From: Planctomycetota bacterium
GTDB taxonomy: Bacteria; Planctomycetota; Planctomycetia; Isosphaerales; Isosphaeraceae
NCBI GenBank assembly: GCA_028291545.1
Contig: JAQGHR010000072.1
Coordinates: 62,001-126,000, forward strand
DNA: 64,000 bases
Reading direction: 5' to 3'
Position 1 is the first letter of the stretch; each line of letters starts with the position of its first letter. Position numbers and translations under genes: made by a program. Under the pieces are notes generated by a model that saw only the letters and a list, made by a program, of their open reading frames with translations, had not been told where the DNA came from and made no database searches. Positions 41,951 through 50,465 of this stretch are shown piece by piece.

Positions 41951-42085
41951 CGCGAAAGCGCTCTCTTCTCGTCGGTTCGGTTCGGGGTCGTGAGGGGCCT
42001 GACCCGGCCGATGTCGGTCGGCCAGGCCCCTTGAGAAGTTTGACGCGGAGGCCGTGAGACCGCAAGCGGTCAGACGCGGCATTTT

Positions 42086-43792
42086 TTACGGCTTCGCGTC
42101 GGCGACCGGGATCTGCACCGCGTGCAGGATCGTCTTGTCCGAGTCATCCTGGACGAAGGCGACGACGGAGAGCTTGTCCAGAGCGATCGGAGGGCGCGAC
42201 GCGAAGCTGCCGTTGGTGCGGGCGAAGTTGCTCAGATACTTCTCCACATCCTGCCGCAGGGTCGAGACCTTGACGGTCGTCTCCACCGTCCCCTTGCCCT
42301 CGGTCAGGGCCTGACCCTCGACGCCACCCGGGAAAGCGCGCACGACGTGATGGTGGAGCCGGAGCCGGTTCCCGCCCTGGTAGCGGATCTCTTCCTCGAT
42401 CACGGCGAGGCGGAGCTTGAGCTTGGCCTCCGGCTTCGCGTCGGTCGCCGAGGCCGTCGCGCTGATCTTGATGTCATCGCCCGAGCGGTTGACCTTCAAA
42501 TCGATCGTCGCGGCTTTCTTGCCGTCGAGCTCCTTGGTGACGGCATCGCTATATTCGGCATACTTGGCCTTCGATGCCGCCATCGGCCCGCCGCCCCCGG
42601 CGAAGCTCTTGCCGTTGAGGAACACGGAGGGGGTGCCCTGGATGTCCGGGTAATAGTCCGCGCGTGCGACCGAATCCGCGTTGGTCAACGGGTCCGGGCC
42701 TGGTACGTGAAGGTGGTACTGGAGGGCGATCAGCTCGGTCGGCTTGAACGAGTGGATCAGGGCGTCAAACCCCACGTCGGCCGCCACGCAGGGCGGGCAT
42801 TCGGCGCCGGTGAAGAGTTCCATCACGACGACGCGCGTTGCCTTGGAGTCTTTTCGGCCGACAAACTTGGTGGGCTCGAACGGCGGGACCGTCTTGCGAT
42901 ATTCGTCGTCGAGCGACTTCTCCAGACCGGTCGCTTTCGCCTCAGCGGTCGCGGCGATCTCCGCCTTGCCGGCGAGCCTCGCCGCATCGGCCAGGTTCCG
43001 TGCGACGGTGGCGCGGGATTCGATCGAGGCGTCGGCAGCGAGGGCCTTGTCCGCCGCCGTCGCCAGCTCGAACGCCAGGCCCGCGTATTTCTTCTGACCG
43101 GCGAGAGCCTTGCCGATCTTGGCCTGCACGGACGACGTGTAGGTTTCGCCGTAGGGCTTGGCGATCGCCAGCCACTTCGTGACGTGGCCTCGCACCTGAT
43201 CTTCGGTGAGGTCGGCGCTCTCACCCTGGGCGACGAGGTCCGCGAAGAGAATGTCCGACTTCGGGCTGTCGCCTGTCTCCTTCAACAGGTCGGACAGCTT
43301 CGACGACTGAACCTTCGGATCTTTCTCCTGCTTGGCCGCGACATATGCCCGGCTCAGCTTGGCGTCGATTCCGAATGGCTTGAGCTGGCCGTCCGGGGCT
43401 TTTTCCAACCGAGCGGGCAGCGTGTTGCCCTGAAGCTGGAGCGTGCCGAGCACATCTCCGCTCTTGTCGAGCGTGCCAGCAAACGGGTGCTCCGAGCCCT
43501 CAAGTTTCATGGCGAAGCTGACACGATCGCCCTTGATCGCGAACTTCACGACGGAAGGCGCGCTCGGGAACAGCGGCTGAGCCTTCTGGACCTTGGCCGA
43601 CGGTTTTCCGTCCTCGTTCGTCACATTGACCACGAGGAAGTCAAGTTCTTGCAGGGGAGGAACCAGGATCAGCTTGTAGGTTCCCTCCAGCTTGGCGTCG
43701 TCGGCCGCCAGGGCAGGTGGCACCGCGCAGGCACCCGCGACAAGAATGCCGAGACAGAGGGCGAGAGACCGATTTCCCATGGTCCGCATCAT
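42086..43792 (-). CDS. Exported protein with a thioredoxin-fold CPPC domain
   Basis: The 568-residue protein has a signal peptide ending near VPPALAA (residue 30), a beta-rich N-terminal part (31-140) and a helical region (150-300). A thioredoxin-like domain (about 318-430) carries ELFTGAECPPC (C332, C335) and IQGTPSVFLNGKSFAGGG, with the usual cis-proline before V. A beta domain ends it. The CPPC motif and GTP-S phrase resemble DUF1223-type thiol proteins. Thiol-disulfide chemistry on exported proteins is possible. AGGAG nine bases before ATG 43792 supports the start. Confidence 0.82.
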   Translation of the reverse strand: MMRTMGNRSLALCLGILVAGACAVPPALAADDAKLEGTYKLILVPPLQELDFLVVNVTNEDGKPSAKVQKAQPLFPSAPSVVKFAIKGDRVSFAMKLEGSEHPFAGTLDKSGDVLGTLQLQGNTLPARLEKAPDGQLKPFGIDAKLSRAYVAAKQEKDPKVQSSKLSDLLKETGDSPKSDILFADLVAQGESADLTEDQVRGHVTKWLAIAKPYGETYTSSVQAKIGKALAGQKKYAGLAFELATAADKALAADASIESRATVARNLADAARLAGKAEIAATAEAKATGLEKSLDDEYRKTVPPFEPTKFVGRKDSKATRVVVMELFTGAECPPCVAADVGFDALIHSFKPTELIALQYHLHVPGPDPLTNADSVARADYYPDIQGTPSVFLNGKSFAGGGGPMAASKAKYAEYSDAVTKELDGKKAATIDLKVNRSGDDIKISATASATDAKPEAKLKLRLAVIEEEIRYQGGNRLRLHHHVVRAFPGGVEGQALTEGKGTVETTVKVSTLRQDVEKYLSNFARTNGSFASRPPIALDKLSVVAFVQDDSDKTILHAVQIPVADAKP

Positions 43793-43932
43793 GATCTGGT
43801 TACTCCTGGAAACGGTCGAGCGAGTCCTCGTGGGACAAATCTGGCGGCGAGTCGATCACAGAGGAAATTGCCACTCTAGCCCCGAAGGCTGCGGCTCGCA
43901 AGCCGGAGAATCCCGTGTTCAGAAGCTAATGG

Positions 43933-44097
43933 TTTCACGCAGCGACGGGGAGGGGACGCCGAGGGCGCGGAGAAGAGACGGTGATTGAGAGCGGATCACG
44001 CCTTCGAGCGCCGGGATGATCCTCTCCACATGCTCCCTCCCCTGGCCCCTTCCACTTCTCCGCGCCCTCTGCGGTCCCTCACCGTCGCTGCGTGAAA
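43933..44097. repeat. Long imperfect inverted repeat, 43-base arms
   Basis: Arms at 43933-43975 and 44055-44097 match in 39 of 43 positions when one is reverse-complemented. Each begins TTTCACGCAGCGACGG and ends GAGGGCGCGGAGAAG. The 79-base interior has no obvious gene. The core resembles the dispersed CGCAGAGGGCGCAGAG-type intergenic repeats known from several bacterial genomes. The remaining intergenic bases (43793-43932 and 44098-44250) show no gene. Confidence 0.8.
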
Positions 44098-44250
44098 TCT
44101 ACGATGGATTTCCCTGCTCAGTACTCTGCCGCCTCACGATAGTACTCTTGAGCCTGGGGTGCGGATCTGTGGTGCGTTGCTCGCCTCTTCCTGAGAAAAG
44201 AACTCGATTCCTCGCAGAAAATCGGGTTTTCGCGGATGAGGCCGCGTGGC

Positions 44251-44697
44251 TTACTTGGCGTCGGACGACGTGTGATCGTGAATGATGCGCCAGCCTTCGG
44301 GCCGCTTGCGAAGGATCAACGTGAATAATCCTCCGACCGTCTTTCCGTCAGAAAGCGTGAGCTGCCATCGGCCTCGGGCGAAAGCCGAGGCGGCACCGAG
44401 GGGCTCGATCTCGAGTTTCAGGAACGCCAGGGTCCCCATCTCGCGCCCTTCTCCCTGGTATCGCTTACGGTAACGCTCGCGCATGGCTTGCCAGCCCTCG
44501 GTCCTGTCGCCTGCGGACTGGAAGACCAGCTTCGGTGAATTCCAGTAACCTTCGCAGAACGCGTCCAGATCCTTGCGATTCCAATCGGCGACCTGCCGGT
44601 CCAGAACCGCACGAATCTCGCCGATCGCGGGATCGTCCGCGTCGGCGGGGGCGAACGAGGTCCCGAGTGCGACGAGCAGCAAGGAAATAATGGGCAT
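44251..44697 (-). CDS. Exported NTF2-like (DUF4440/SnoaL-type) protein
   Basis: The 148-residue protein has a signal peptide (MPIISLLLVALGTSFAPADA). The NTF2-like cone fold pattern follows: EIRAVLDRQVADWNRKDLDA, FCEGYWNSPKLVFQSAGDR, GWQAMRERYRKRY, ARGRWQLTLSDGKTVGGLFT and WRIIHDHTSS. Such proteins bind or transform small molecules, and here no substrate can be named. ATG 44697 is set by the signal peptide. The divergent gene on the plus strand starts at 44803. Confidence 0.8.
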   Translation of the reverse strand: MPIISLLLVALGTSFAPADADDPAIGEIRAVLDRQVADWNRKDLDAFCEGYWNSPKLVFQSAGDRTEGWQAMRERYRKRYQGEGREMGTLAFLKLEIEPLGAASAFARGRWQLTLSDGKTVGGLFTLILRKRPEGWRIIHDHTSSDAK

Positions 44698-44802
44698 GTG
44701 CGTACTCAAGTAGATCGTGACGCGAGCCGTCCCGGTAGGAAGCGCCGTCGCGGGTTGGTAGGATGGTGGAGCGGGGTTCGTCCCATCGAAGGATTCCATC
44801 TC

Positions 44803-45636
44803 ATGCTCGCGACGCTCCTGGTCCTTTCCGCCATCGCCGAGAACCCCGCGGAGCGCATCGGACGGATGGATCATCCGGCGATCGCGGAAGCGTCGGGGAT
44901 CGTCGCCAGCCGCCGCCACCCCGGTATTTTCTGGGTTCATAACGACTCCGGCAACCCCCCGGCCCTGTTCGCGATCCGGAAAGACGGCACCCTCGTCCGG
45001 GAGTACAGGGTCGCCGCCCCGAACGTGGACTGGGAGGACATCGCAACCGACGATTCGGGCCATCTTTACATCGGGGATATCGGCGACAACCTGGGCACGC
45101 TCCCCGTCCGCGCGATCTATCAGATCGATGAGCCCGATCCCGCGATCCCGCCGCTGTCGAAAGCCACGTTGCCGGTCACGCGTGTGACCTATTTCCGCTA
45201 TCCGGGCTCGGCGAAGCTCAACGCGGAGAGCCTGTTTATCGACGACAATCGGGCCTTCGTCGTGGCCAAGTCGTCCGACAACCGCGAGGCCGCGATGTTC
45301 GCCCTCTCCCTTCAGGAGCCCGCCCCCCTGCTCCGTCCCCTGATGGCGGAAAACGCAGGCTCGCTTCCGGGATTCACCCGCCCAGCGACGGGCGCGGATC
45401 TCTCGGCGGATGGCAAATGGCTGGCGGTCTGTGCGCTCGACGAGGTCCGAATCTATCGTCGCGACGCGGACGGTCGATGGCTCCCCGAGGCGCATTTGAA
45501 GGGTCCGAAGGGACAGGTCGAGGCCATCTGTTGGGATGGTCGCGACCTGATCCTGGCGAGCGAGCAGCGCGACCTGTTTCGGATCGCCGAACGCTCCTGG
45601 CGAAGCGTCAAACGGCCGAAGGTCCGAACGCCGTGA
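44803..45636 (+). CDS. Unknown beta-propeller-like protein
   Basis: The 277-residue protein contains EASGIVASRRHPGIFWVHND, then ENPPALFAIRKDGT-type repeats, NVDWEDIATDDSGHLYIGDI and GDN. The DWEDIA...DIGDN pattern is typical of SdiA-regulated or esterase-like phytase-type propeller proteins. An AAGGA about 8 bases before ATG 44803 supports this start. A GTG at 44698 would extend it with a basic stretch unlike the family. The stop overlaps the GTG start of the thiO gene (GTGA), so the two are translationally coupled. Function is unknown. Confidence 0.75.
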   Translation: MLATLLVLSAIAENPAERIGRMDHPAIAEASGIVASRRHPGIFWVHNDSGNPPALFAIRKDGTLVREYRVAAPNVDWEDIATDDSGHLYIGDIGDNLGTLPVRAIYQIDEPDPAIPPLSKATLPVTRVTYFRYPGSAKLNAESLFIDDNRAFVVAKSSDNREAAMFALSLQEPAPLLRPLMAENAGSLPGFTRPATGADLSADGKWLAVCALDEVRIYRRDADGRWLPEAHLKGPKGQVEAICWDGRDLILASEQRDLFRIAERSWRSVKRPKVRTP

Positions 45637-46781
45637 GCGAACATGGTCAGAAGACTGATGTTGTGATCGTCGGCGGCGGCGTGATCGGCCTCTCGATCGC
45701 GTACGCTCTGTCGCGCGAGGGCGTGCCGGTCACGCTCCTGGACCGAGGTCGGTTCGGTCAGGAAGCATCCTGGGCGGGTGCCGGGATCATCTCTCCCGGC
45801 TCCGAACGACCGACCCGTAGCCCCGTCTCGCAACTCCGTACTCTGAGCGCACGGTTGCACGAAGAATGGGCCGTTGCGCTCCGGGAGGAGACCGGGATCG
45901 ACAACGGATACCGGCGGACCGGTGGGGTGGATGTTGCCCTGGAGGAGCGCGATGAGCACGATCTCGAGGCCGCGTCCGGGCGATGGAGGGAGGAAGGGAT
46001 CGCCTTTGAACGGCTCAGGCCGGAGGAGTTTTCCCGGGTCGAGCCCGCGCTCGGGCCGGAGATCCGGCTCGCCTATTTCCTGCCGGATCGGGCTCAGATC
46101 CGCAACCCTCGACACCTCCGCGCCTTGGCCGAGGCTTGCAAGAATCGGGGTGTGATCCTTCACGAACACGCGCCCGCTCTTGGATTCGGCATCAGTGGGG
46201 AGCGCGTCGATTCCGTCCTGACGGCGGCCGGGCCGATCTCCTGCGCCCGCGTGGTCCTGGCGGCCGGCGCATGGTCCGGCCAGCTCATGCGAGATCTCGG
46301 CGTCTCGGTTGCGACCCGTCCTGTGCGAGGCCAGATTGTCCTCCTCGCTCCCGGAGCGACCCGGCTCCGCAGGATCGTGGAACACGGCAAGAATTATCTG
46401 GTTCCTCGCGACGACGGCCGGATCTTGATCGGATCGACCGAGGAGGATGTGGGCTTTGATCGCGAGACCACGCCGCAGGCCATCGCCGGCTTACATGAAC
46501 TCGCGGCCCGGCTCTGTCCGGCCCTTCGAGACGCACCGATCGAGCGGTCCTGGGCGGGCCTGCGGCCGGGGAGCATCGACACGCGGCCCTACCTCGGCCT
46601 CGCGCCCGGACACACCAATCTCTTCGTGGCCACGGGACATCAACGGGCGGGATTGCAGCTCTCGACGGGGACCGCCGCCCTGATGGCCGACCTTCTCATG
46701 GATCGAAACCCCAGCATTAATCTCTCCTCGTTCCGGGTCGATCGCGGGGCGGATCCCTCCGAAGATAGCTTTCGATCGTGA
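45633..46781 (+). CDS. thiO: Glycine oxidase ThiO
   Basis: The 382-residue FAD-dependent amine oxidase has the Rossmann motif VVIVGGGVIGLSIAYALSRE near the N-terminus. EASWAGAGIISPG, RVVLAAGAWSGQL, RPVRGQIVLL, HGKNYLVPRDDGRILIGSTE and the C-terminal SWAGLRPGSIDTRPYLG with ATGHQRAGLQL are all ThiO-like. It oxidises glycine to iminoglycine for thiazole synthesis in thiamine biosynthesis. No thiG or thiS adjoins, so a more general D-amino-acid or glycine oxidase role is possible. It starts with GTG 45633, overlapping the stop of the upstream gene. Confidence 0.88.
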   Translation: MSEHGQKTDVVIVGGGVIGLSIAYALSREGVPVTLLDRGRFGQEASWAGAGIISPGSERPTRSPVSQLRTLSARLHEEWAVALREETGIDNGYRRTGGVDVALEERDEHDLEAASGRWREEGIAFERLRPEEFSRVEPALGPEIRLAYFLPDRAQIRNPRHLRALAEACKNRGVILHEHAPALGFGISGERVDSVLTAAGPISCARVVLAAGAWSGQLMRDLGVSVATRPVRGQIVLLAPGATRLRRIVEHGKNYLVPRDDGRILIGSTEEDVGFDRETTPQAIAGLHELAARLCPALRDAPIERSWAGLRPGSIDTRPYLGLAPGHTNLFVATGHQRAGLQLSTGTAALMADLLMDRNPSINLSSFRVDRGADPSEDSFRS

Positions 46782-46801
46782 GATGACGGTTCAGCGACGA
46801 T

Positions 46802-47473
46802 TTACCGTTCGACATCCGGCGAGACGAGAACCTTGCCGGCCGCTTCCATCCCCAACGCAACGGCGCGTTCGCCGACCCGGATCGTCACGGCCCCCGCCTC
46901 GGGTCGATTCTCGACGAGGACACCCTTGGTCCCGAGATCCAGGCCCGATTCGGTCAGGTAACGAAGGAAACTCTTGTCCTGATCAACGACCCGTACCAGG
47001 CGGAACGTCTGTCCCGGGTTGAGCGAGGACAGGGGCTGGCCAACGGTCTCCGCGAACGAGCCGTCGGCCCGGGGGATCGGGTCGCCGTGAGGATCGACGG
47101 CGGGATGACCGAGAAAGGCGTCGATGCGATCGACGAGCCGCTCGGAGACGGCGTGCTCCATGTGCTCGGCCTCCTCGTGGACCTCGTCCCAGGGCATGGA
47201 GAGGGTGTGAGCAAGGAACAATTCCACCAGGCGATGCCGCCGCAGGACGGTGAGGGCCAGCCTCCGCCCCGACGGGGTGAGCCGGGCGCCTTCGTAGGGT
47301 GTGTAGATGGAGAGGTTGGCCTCCGACAGGGTCTTCAGCATCCCCGTCACCGTTCCCGGCGAGACGACGAGCGCATGGGCCAGATCGCCGGTCGAGACGG
47401 CTTCGCCCTCGGGCAGCCGCGCCGAGATCAGGTAGATCATCTTGACATAGTTTTCGACGGTAAGGCTCGGCAC
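46802..47473 (-). CDS. DtxR/MntR-family metal-dependent transcriptional regulator
   Basis: The 223-residue regulator has a winged helix-turn-helix (1-70: SLTVENYVKMIYLISARLPE, SPGTVTGMLKTLSEANL), a metal-binding dimerisation domain (70-140, LVELFLAHTLSMPWDEVHEE and EHMEHAVSERL) and a C-terminal FeoA/SH3-like domain (about 150-223). The E..H..AEHMEH ligands for Fe(II) or Mn(II) are visible. It should repress metal-uptake genes when metal is replete. No transporter gene adjoins. It is convergent with thiO, with a 20-base gap. Confidence 0.92.
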   Translation of the reverse strand: MPSLTVENYVKMIYLISARLPEGEAVSTGDLAHALVVSPGTVTGMLKTLSEANLSIYTPYEGARLTPSGRRLALTVLRRHRLVELFLAHTLSMPWDEVHEEAEHMEHAVSERLVDRIDAFLGHPAVDPHGDPIPRADGSFAETVGQPLSSLNPGQTFRLVRVVDQDKSFLRYLTESGLDLGTKGVLVENRPEAGAVTIRVGERAVALGMEAAGKVLVSPDVER

Positions 47474-47504
47474 GGCAAGGACCCTCGCGCGGACAGGTTC
47501 CTAA

Positions 47505-48818
47505 TCAGTCCGGCCCCGTTTCATCGTCGAGGCCGTCGTCTTCCAGGCCGTCCTGCCTGGGTCCGGAAGGCAAGCGGCGCTCGCCCATCTGAAGCCAGAC
47601 CGCCTTCAAGTAGGCCCCTTCCAGCGCATCCAGACCGACCGGGTGATCGGGCGACGCCCCCGTCACGGCCAGCACGCGCACCGATCGCCCGGCTTGCCTC
47701 GCCGCCGCCCGGAGCAAGATCAGGAATTCTTCGGCAGGCAGTAGCCCCGAGCATGAGCAGGTCAGCAACAGCCCGCCCGGCTCGACGATTCGCATCGCCA
47801 GCACGTTGAGATCGAAATACTTCCGTTTTCCGCTCGCGATGTCCAGACGGCCGGGGATCAATTTGGGGGGATCGAGCACAACCACACCAAATTCCCGGCC
47901 GTTCTGTCCCATCTGTCTTGTGTAGCCGAAGGCGTCGGCATGGACAAAAACCGGCTTCACCTGATTGAGATTGGCGTTCTCCTTCGCCTGGGCGATCGCC
48001 TTCTCGTCCAGGTCGATGCAGGTGACTTCGCGAGCCTTGCCCCGGATCAGCGCGCTCAGCCCAAACCCGCCGGTGTAGCAGCAGAGATCGAGGACGCTGC
48101 GATCCTTGCAGAATTTGGCGATCTCGCGGCGATTGTCGCGCTGATCGCAGAAGAAACCGGTCTTGTGGGCCCCTTCAAAGCGGACGCGGTAACGGACCTC
48201 ATCCTCATGAATCGTGACTCGGGGAGGCAGCTTGGGCGAGGCGATCGGCCTCCCCGGGAAGTCCTCGGCCAGTGCGATTCGTTCATCGACGTTGACCCGA
48301 AAATGCTTCGTCCCCAGCCGTTTTTCCAGTAATTCAAGGATGGGGCCGATCCGCTGATACATCCCCAGGCTGAAGATCTCGACCGAGAGCACGTCCGCGA
48401 ACCGATCGACGATCAGGCCGGAAAGGCCGTCACCCTCGGCGTGGAGCACGCGGTAGGCATCGGTGCTTTTTTCCAACCCGAGAACATCGCGTCGCAGACG
48501 GACGGCCTCGTCGAGCCGCGTTTCCCAGAAGGCTCGGCCGGGCATGTTCGCGCCGTTGGACAGGAGCCGAAGCGCAATCTGCGACCGGCCGTTCCAGAGC
48601 GCGAACCCGATCGGGAGCCCGTCGCGGTCAATGACTCGGACGAGATCTCCGTCCCTGGGGCGAGGCAGGCCGGCGGCCCCGATGACCATCTTCTTGTAAA
48701 CGAACGGGTGATATCCGGCCGATCGGGCCGCGACGGTTGGCAACGGCTCGTCGGGATCGAGCGGACGATTCGGAACTTCGGCCGGGGCCTCGGCATAGGA
48801 GCGTGGAAGGCGCGACAT
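47505..48818 (-). CDS. rlmI: RlmI-type class I SAM-dependent rRNA methyltransferase
   Basis: The 437-residue protein has an N-terminal PUA domain (about 35-110, YKKMVIGAAGLPRPRDGDLV), an EEHD-type linker, and a SAM-binding Rossmann domain (about 205-400). That domain has GAHKTGFFCDQRDNR, VLDLCCYTGGFGL, EVTCIDLDEKAIAQAKENA, VVLDPPKL and LLLTCSCSGLL. RlmI methylates C1962 of 23S rRNA (m5C), and the CSCS cysteine fits. The protein is about 40 residues longer than E. coli RlmI owing to N- and C-terminal extensions. Related RlmO/RlmK-like members are the alternative. Confidence 0.9.
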   Translation of the reverse strand: MSRLPRSYAEAPAEVPNRPLDPDEPLPTVAARSAGYHPFVYKKMVIGAAGLPRPRDGDLVRVIDRDGLPIGFALWNGRSQIALRLLSNGANMPGRAFWETRLDEAVRLRRDVLGLEKSTDAYRVLHAEGDGLSGLIVDRFADVLSVEIFSLGMYQRIGPILELLEKRLGTKHFRVNVDERIALAEDFPGRPIASPKLPPRVTIHEDEVRYRVRFEGAHKTGFFCDQRDNRREIAKFCKDRSVLDLCCYTGGFGLSALIRGKAREVTCIDLDEKAIAQAKENANLNQVKPVFVHADAFGYTRQMGQNGREFGVVVLDPPKLIPGRLDIASGKRKYFDLNVLAMRIVEPGGLLLTCSCSGLLPAEEFLILLRAAARQAGRSVRVLAVTGASPDHPVGLDALEGAYLKAVWLQMGERRLPSGPRQDGLEDDGLDDETGPD

Positions 48819-48927
48819 CAGGAGCAGTCGTCCGGGTCAGAGGTGCGAAGGAGCGGCGAAATGGGTCGGGAGCACGATTCGAGATTAGAAAAGCCGGAAG
48901 TGTGGCCCATCCGTCCGGGTTGGCCGG

Positions 48928-49251
48928 TCAGGCCTCCTCATCGCCGTCGTCGTCAATGCCCTCCAACGCATTCGGCTCATTTCGGACGATGCGGCGAAGC
49001 CGGACGAGGAGCGCGGTCGAGTAACGCTGAACGGCAAGTTGTTTGGTCAGGACGGGTTCGGTCGCGGCGGACAGGGGGATGTCGGCAAGAATCTTGTGGG
49101 CGCGGGCCAGCCCTTCCCAGCCGATCCGAAGCAGCGTCTGGGCGTCTGCCGGACCGCCCCTGGCCGAGGCCAAGGCCTGTCGAGCCTTCTTCATGACAGC
49201 TTGGGCTTGCTGCAACTGACGGAGCACGGCCCCGGGACTCTGCTCGGCCAT
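48928..49251 (-). CDS. Small helical protein of unknown function
   Basis: The 107-residue product starts MAEQSPGAVLRQLQQAQAVM, is almost wholly helical with heptad-like Leu/Ala spacing and ends with an acidic tail (DDDGDEEA). A TTG 24 bases earlier is a less likely start. There is no signal peptide or recognisable domain. It is the first minus-strand gene of the pair with rlmI (109-base gap) and diverges from clpS. Codon use fits the region. Function is unknown. Confidence 0.6.
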   Translation of the reverse strand: MAEQSPGAVLRQLQQAQAVMKKARQALASARGGPADAQTLLRIGWEGLARAHKILADIPLSAATEPVLTKQLAVQRYSTALLVRLRRIVRNEPNALEGIDDDGDEEA

Positions 49252-49380
49252 GGGGGCCAACCACTTTCTTCTCAAAAAATGGGATACGGATCTGCGAGGA
49301 GACCGCTACCGTCCGACTCCTCATTTGACTATCATAGACTTGACCACGCACGTGCTCAACCACCCGACGGGAGCCGGATG

Positions 49381-49755
49381 ATGAGCGATCCCTTTGATCA
49401 TGATTTGAATGAAGGCGAAACGGTCGTCTCGACCCTTTCCCAGCCGAAGTCTAGCAGCAAGACCACGACGTCAAGCCGTCAGCTTCCGCCTTATAACGTG
49501 ATCGTCCTCAACGACGAAGAACACACGTTCGAATACGTGATCGACCTGCTCGCCAAACTGTTCGGCCATTCGCTCGCCACGGCCGAAGCACTGACCTGGA
49601 AGATTCACGCTTCCGGGCGTGCGATCGTCTACACCACCCACAAAGAAAAGGCCGAACTCAAGCGCGATCAGGTGCTTTCTTATGGCCCGGACCCTCGGAT
49701 GAGCATTTCCAAGGGGTCTTTGGCCTGCTACATCGAGCCGGCGCCAACGGATTGA
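49381..49755 (+). CDS. clpS: ClpS-family ATP-dependent Clp protease adaptor
   Basis: The 124-residue protein has the ClpS core PPYNVIVLNDEEHTFEYVID, then LLAKLFGHSLATAEALTWKI and HASGRAIVYTTHKEKAELK. It would deliver N-end-rule or other substrates to ClpA/ClpC-ClpP. The first degron-pocket residues read NDEEHT where E. coli ClpS has NDDYT, and H in KIHASG fits the conserved pocket histidine. The degron specificity may therefore differ. Two ATGs (49378, 49381) are adjacent. GGGAG spacing favours 49381. No clpA or clpP gene is nearby. Confidence 0.88.
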   Translation: MSDPFDHDLNEGETVVSTLSQPKSSSKTTTSSRQLPPYNVIVLNDEEHTFEYVIDLLAKLFGHSLATAEALTWKIHASGRAIVYTTHKEKAELKRDQVLSYGPDPRMSISKGSLACYIEPAPTD

Positions 49756-49812
49756 TCCCGAGGCGCCGACGGGCCCCCAACAGCTCCCATGTGTGAAGGA
49801 TGCTAAGCTCGG

Positions 49813-50346
49813 TCACGAATGTGCGGGCTCAAGTCGATGCCGGATGTCCTCAGCCAGGGGACCGGCCTTGTCGACCATGTTATGGAAGGCCTCAAGGCCG
49901 ATTTTCTGAAGATCGTCCATCGACAATCCGACGGCCTGGCTTCCAATCTTGAGAGCAATGTAATCCTCGGCGGCCCCGATGACCGCGTCGGGCAATCCCA
50001 GCACAACTCGCAGCGCCTTACGGACCAGCGGTGCCGTAATAGCCACTCCCGCCGCCACGACCGCACCCATCGCGGCCGCATTTGGGTCGTTCTGGCCGTC
50101 GCGTTCGAGGCTTTGTTTAGCAGTCCAGTATCCGGCAAATGCGCGCGGGATCAGTAGGGGGAGCCTGGATCGGCTGGGCATGAACGGCAATTTGTCGATG
50201 AGCATCTCACCCATCGCGGCCATGGCCAGGGCCTGGCGCTCGGGCCGATTTTGTGCGGCAGAAATCAGCGCAGGGCCGTAGGTGGCCTTCAAACCGGTGA
50301 TAGCCGCCAGTCGCAAGGCCCGTTCCATCGGCGAGTTCTGACTCAT
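49813..50346 (-). CDS. Unknown helical membrane-associated protein
   Basis: The 177-residue product starts MSQNSPMERALRLAAITGLK with GGGAG 8 bases ahead. It has weak hydrophobic stretches (AAAMGAVVAAGVAITAPLVRK and KALRVVLGLPDAVIG) and helical sequence in the remainder. A longer frame reaches 50469 but adds basic, unsupported sequence. It is convergent with clpS, with a 57-base gap. I do not recognise the family. Confidence 0.6.
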   Translation of the reverse strand: MSQNSPMERALRLAAITGLKATYGPALISAAQNRPERQALAMAAMGEMLIDKLPFMPSRSRLPLLIPRAFAGYWTAKQSLERDGQNDPNAAAMGAVVAAGVAITAPLVRKALRVVLGLPDAVIGAAEDYIALKIGSQAVGLSMDDLQKIGLEAFHNMVDKAGPLAEDIRHRLEPAHS

Positions 50347-50465
50347 CGGTTCGCTCCCGTTCGGGATCTGGTCCAAAAATTTTCTCAGCCCCGAACGGTT
50401 CATTAACCGCTCGGTCCTGAAACGATGCAAGTTCTTGCTGCAATCGCGGTGCCGTCGTCTTGGCC

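Noticed and set aside
42122-43879. Plus-strand frame opposite the CPPC thioredoxin-like gene
   Set aside because: Arg/Gly/Leu-rich shadow without motifs. The opposite strand has signal peptide, Shine-Dalgarno and CPPC domain.
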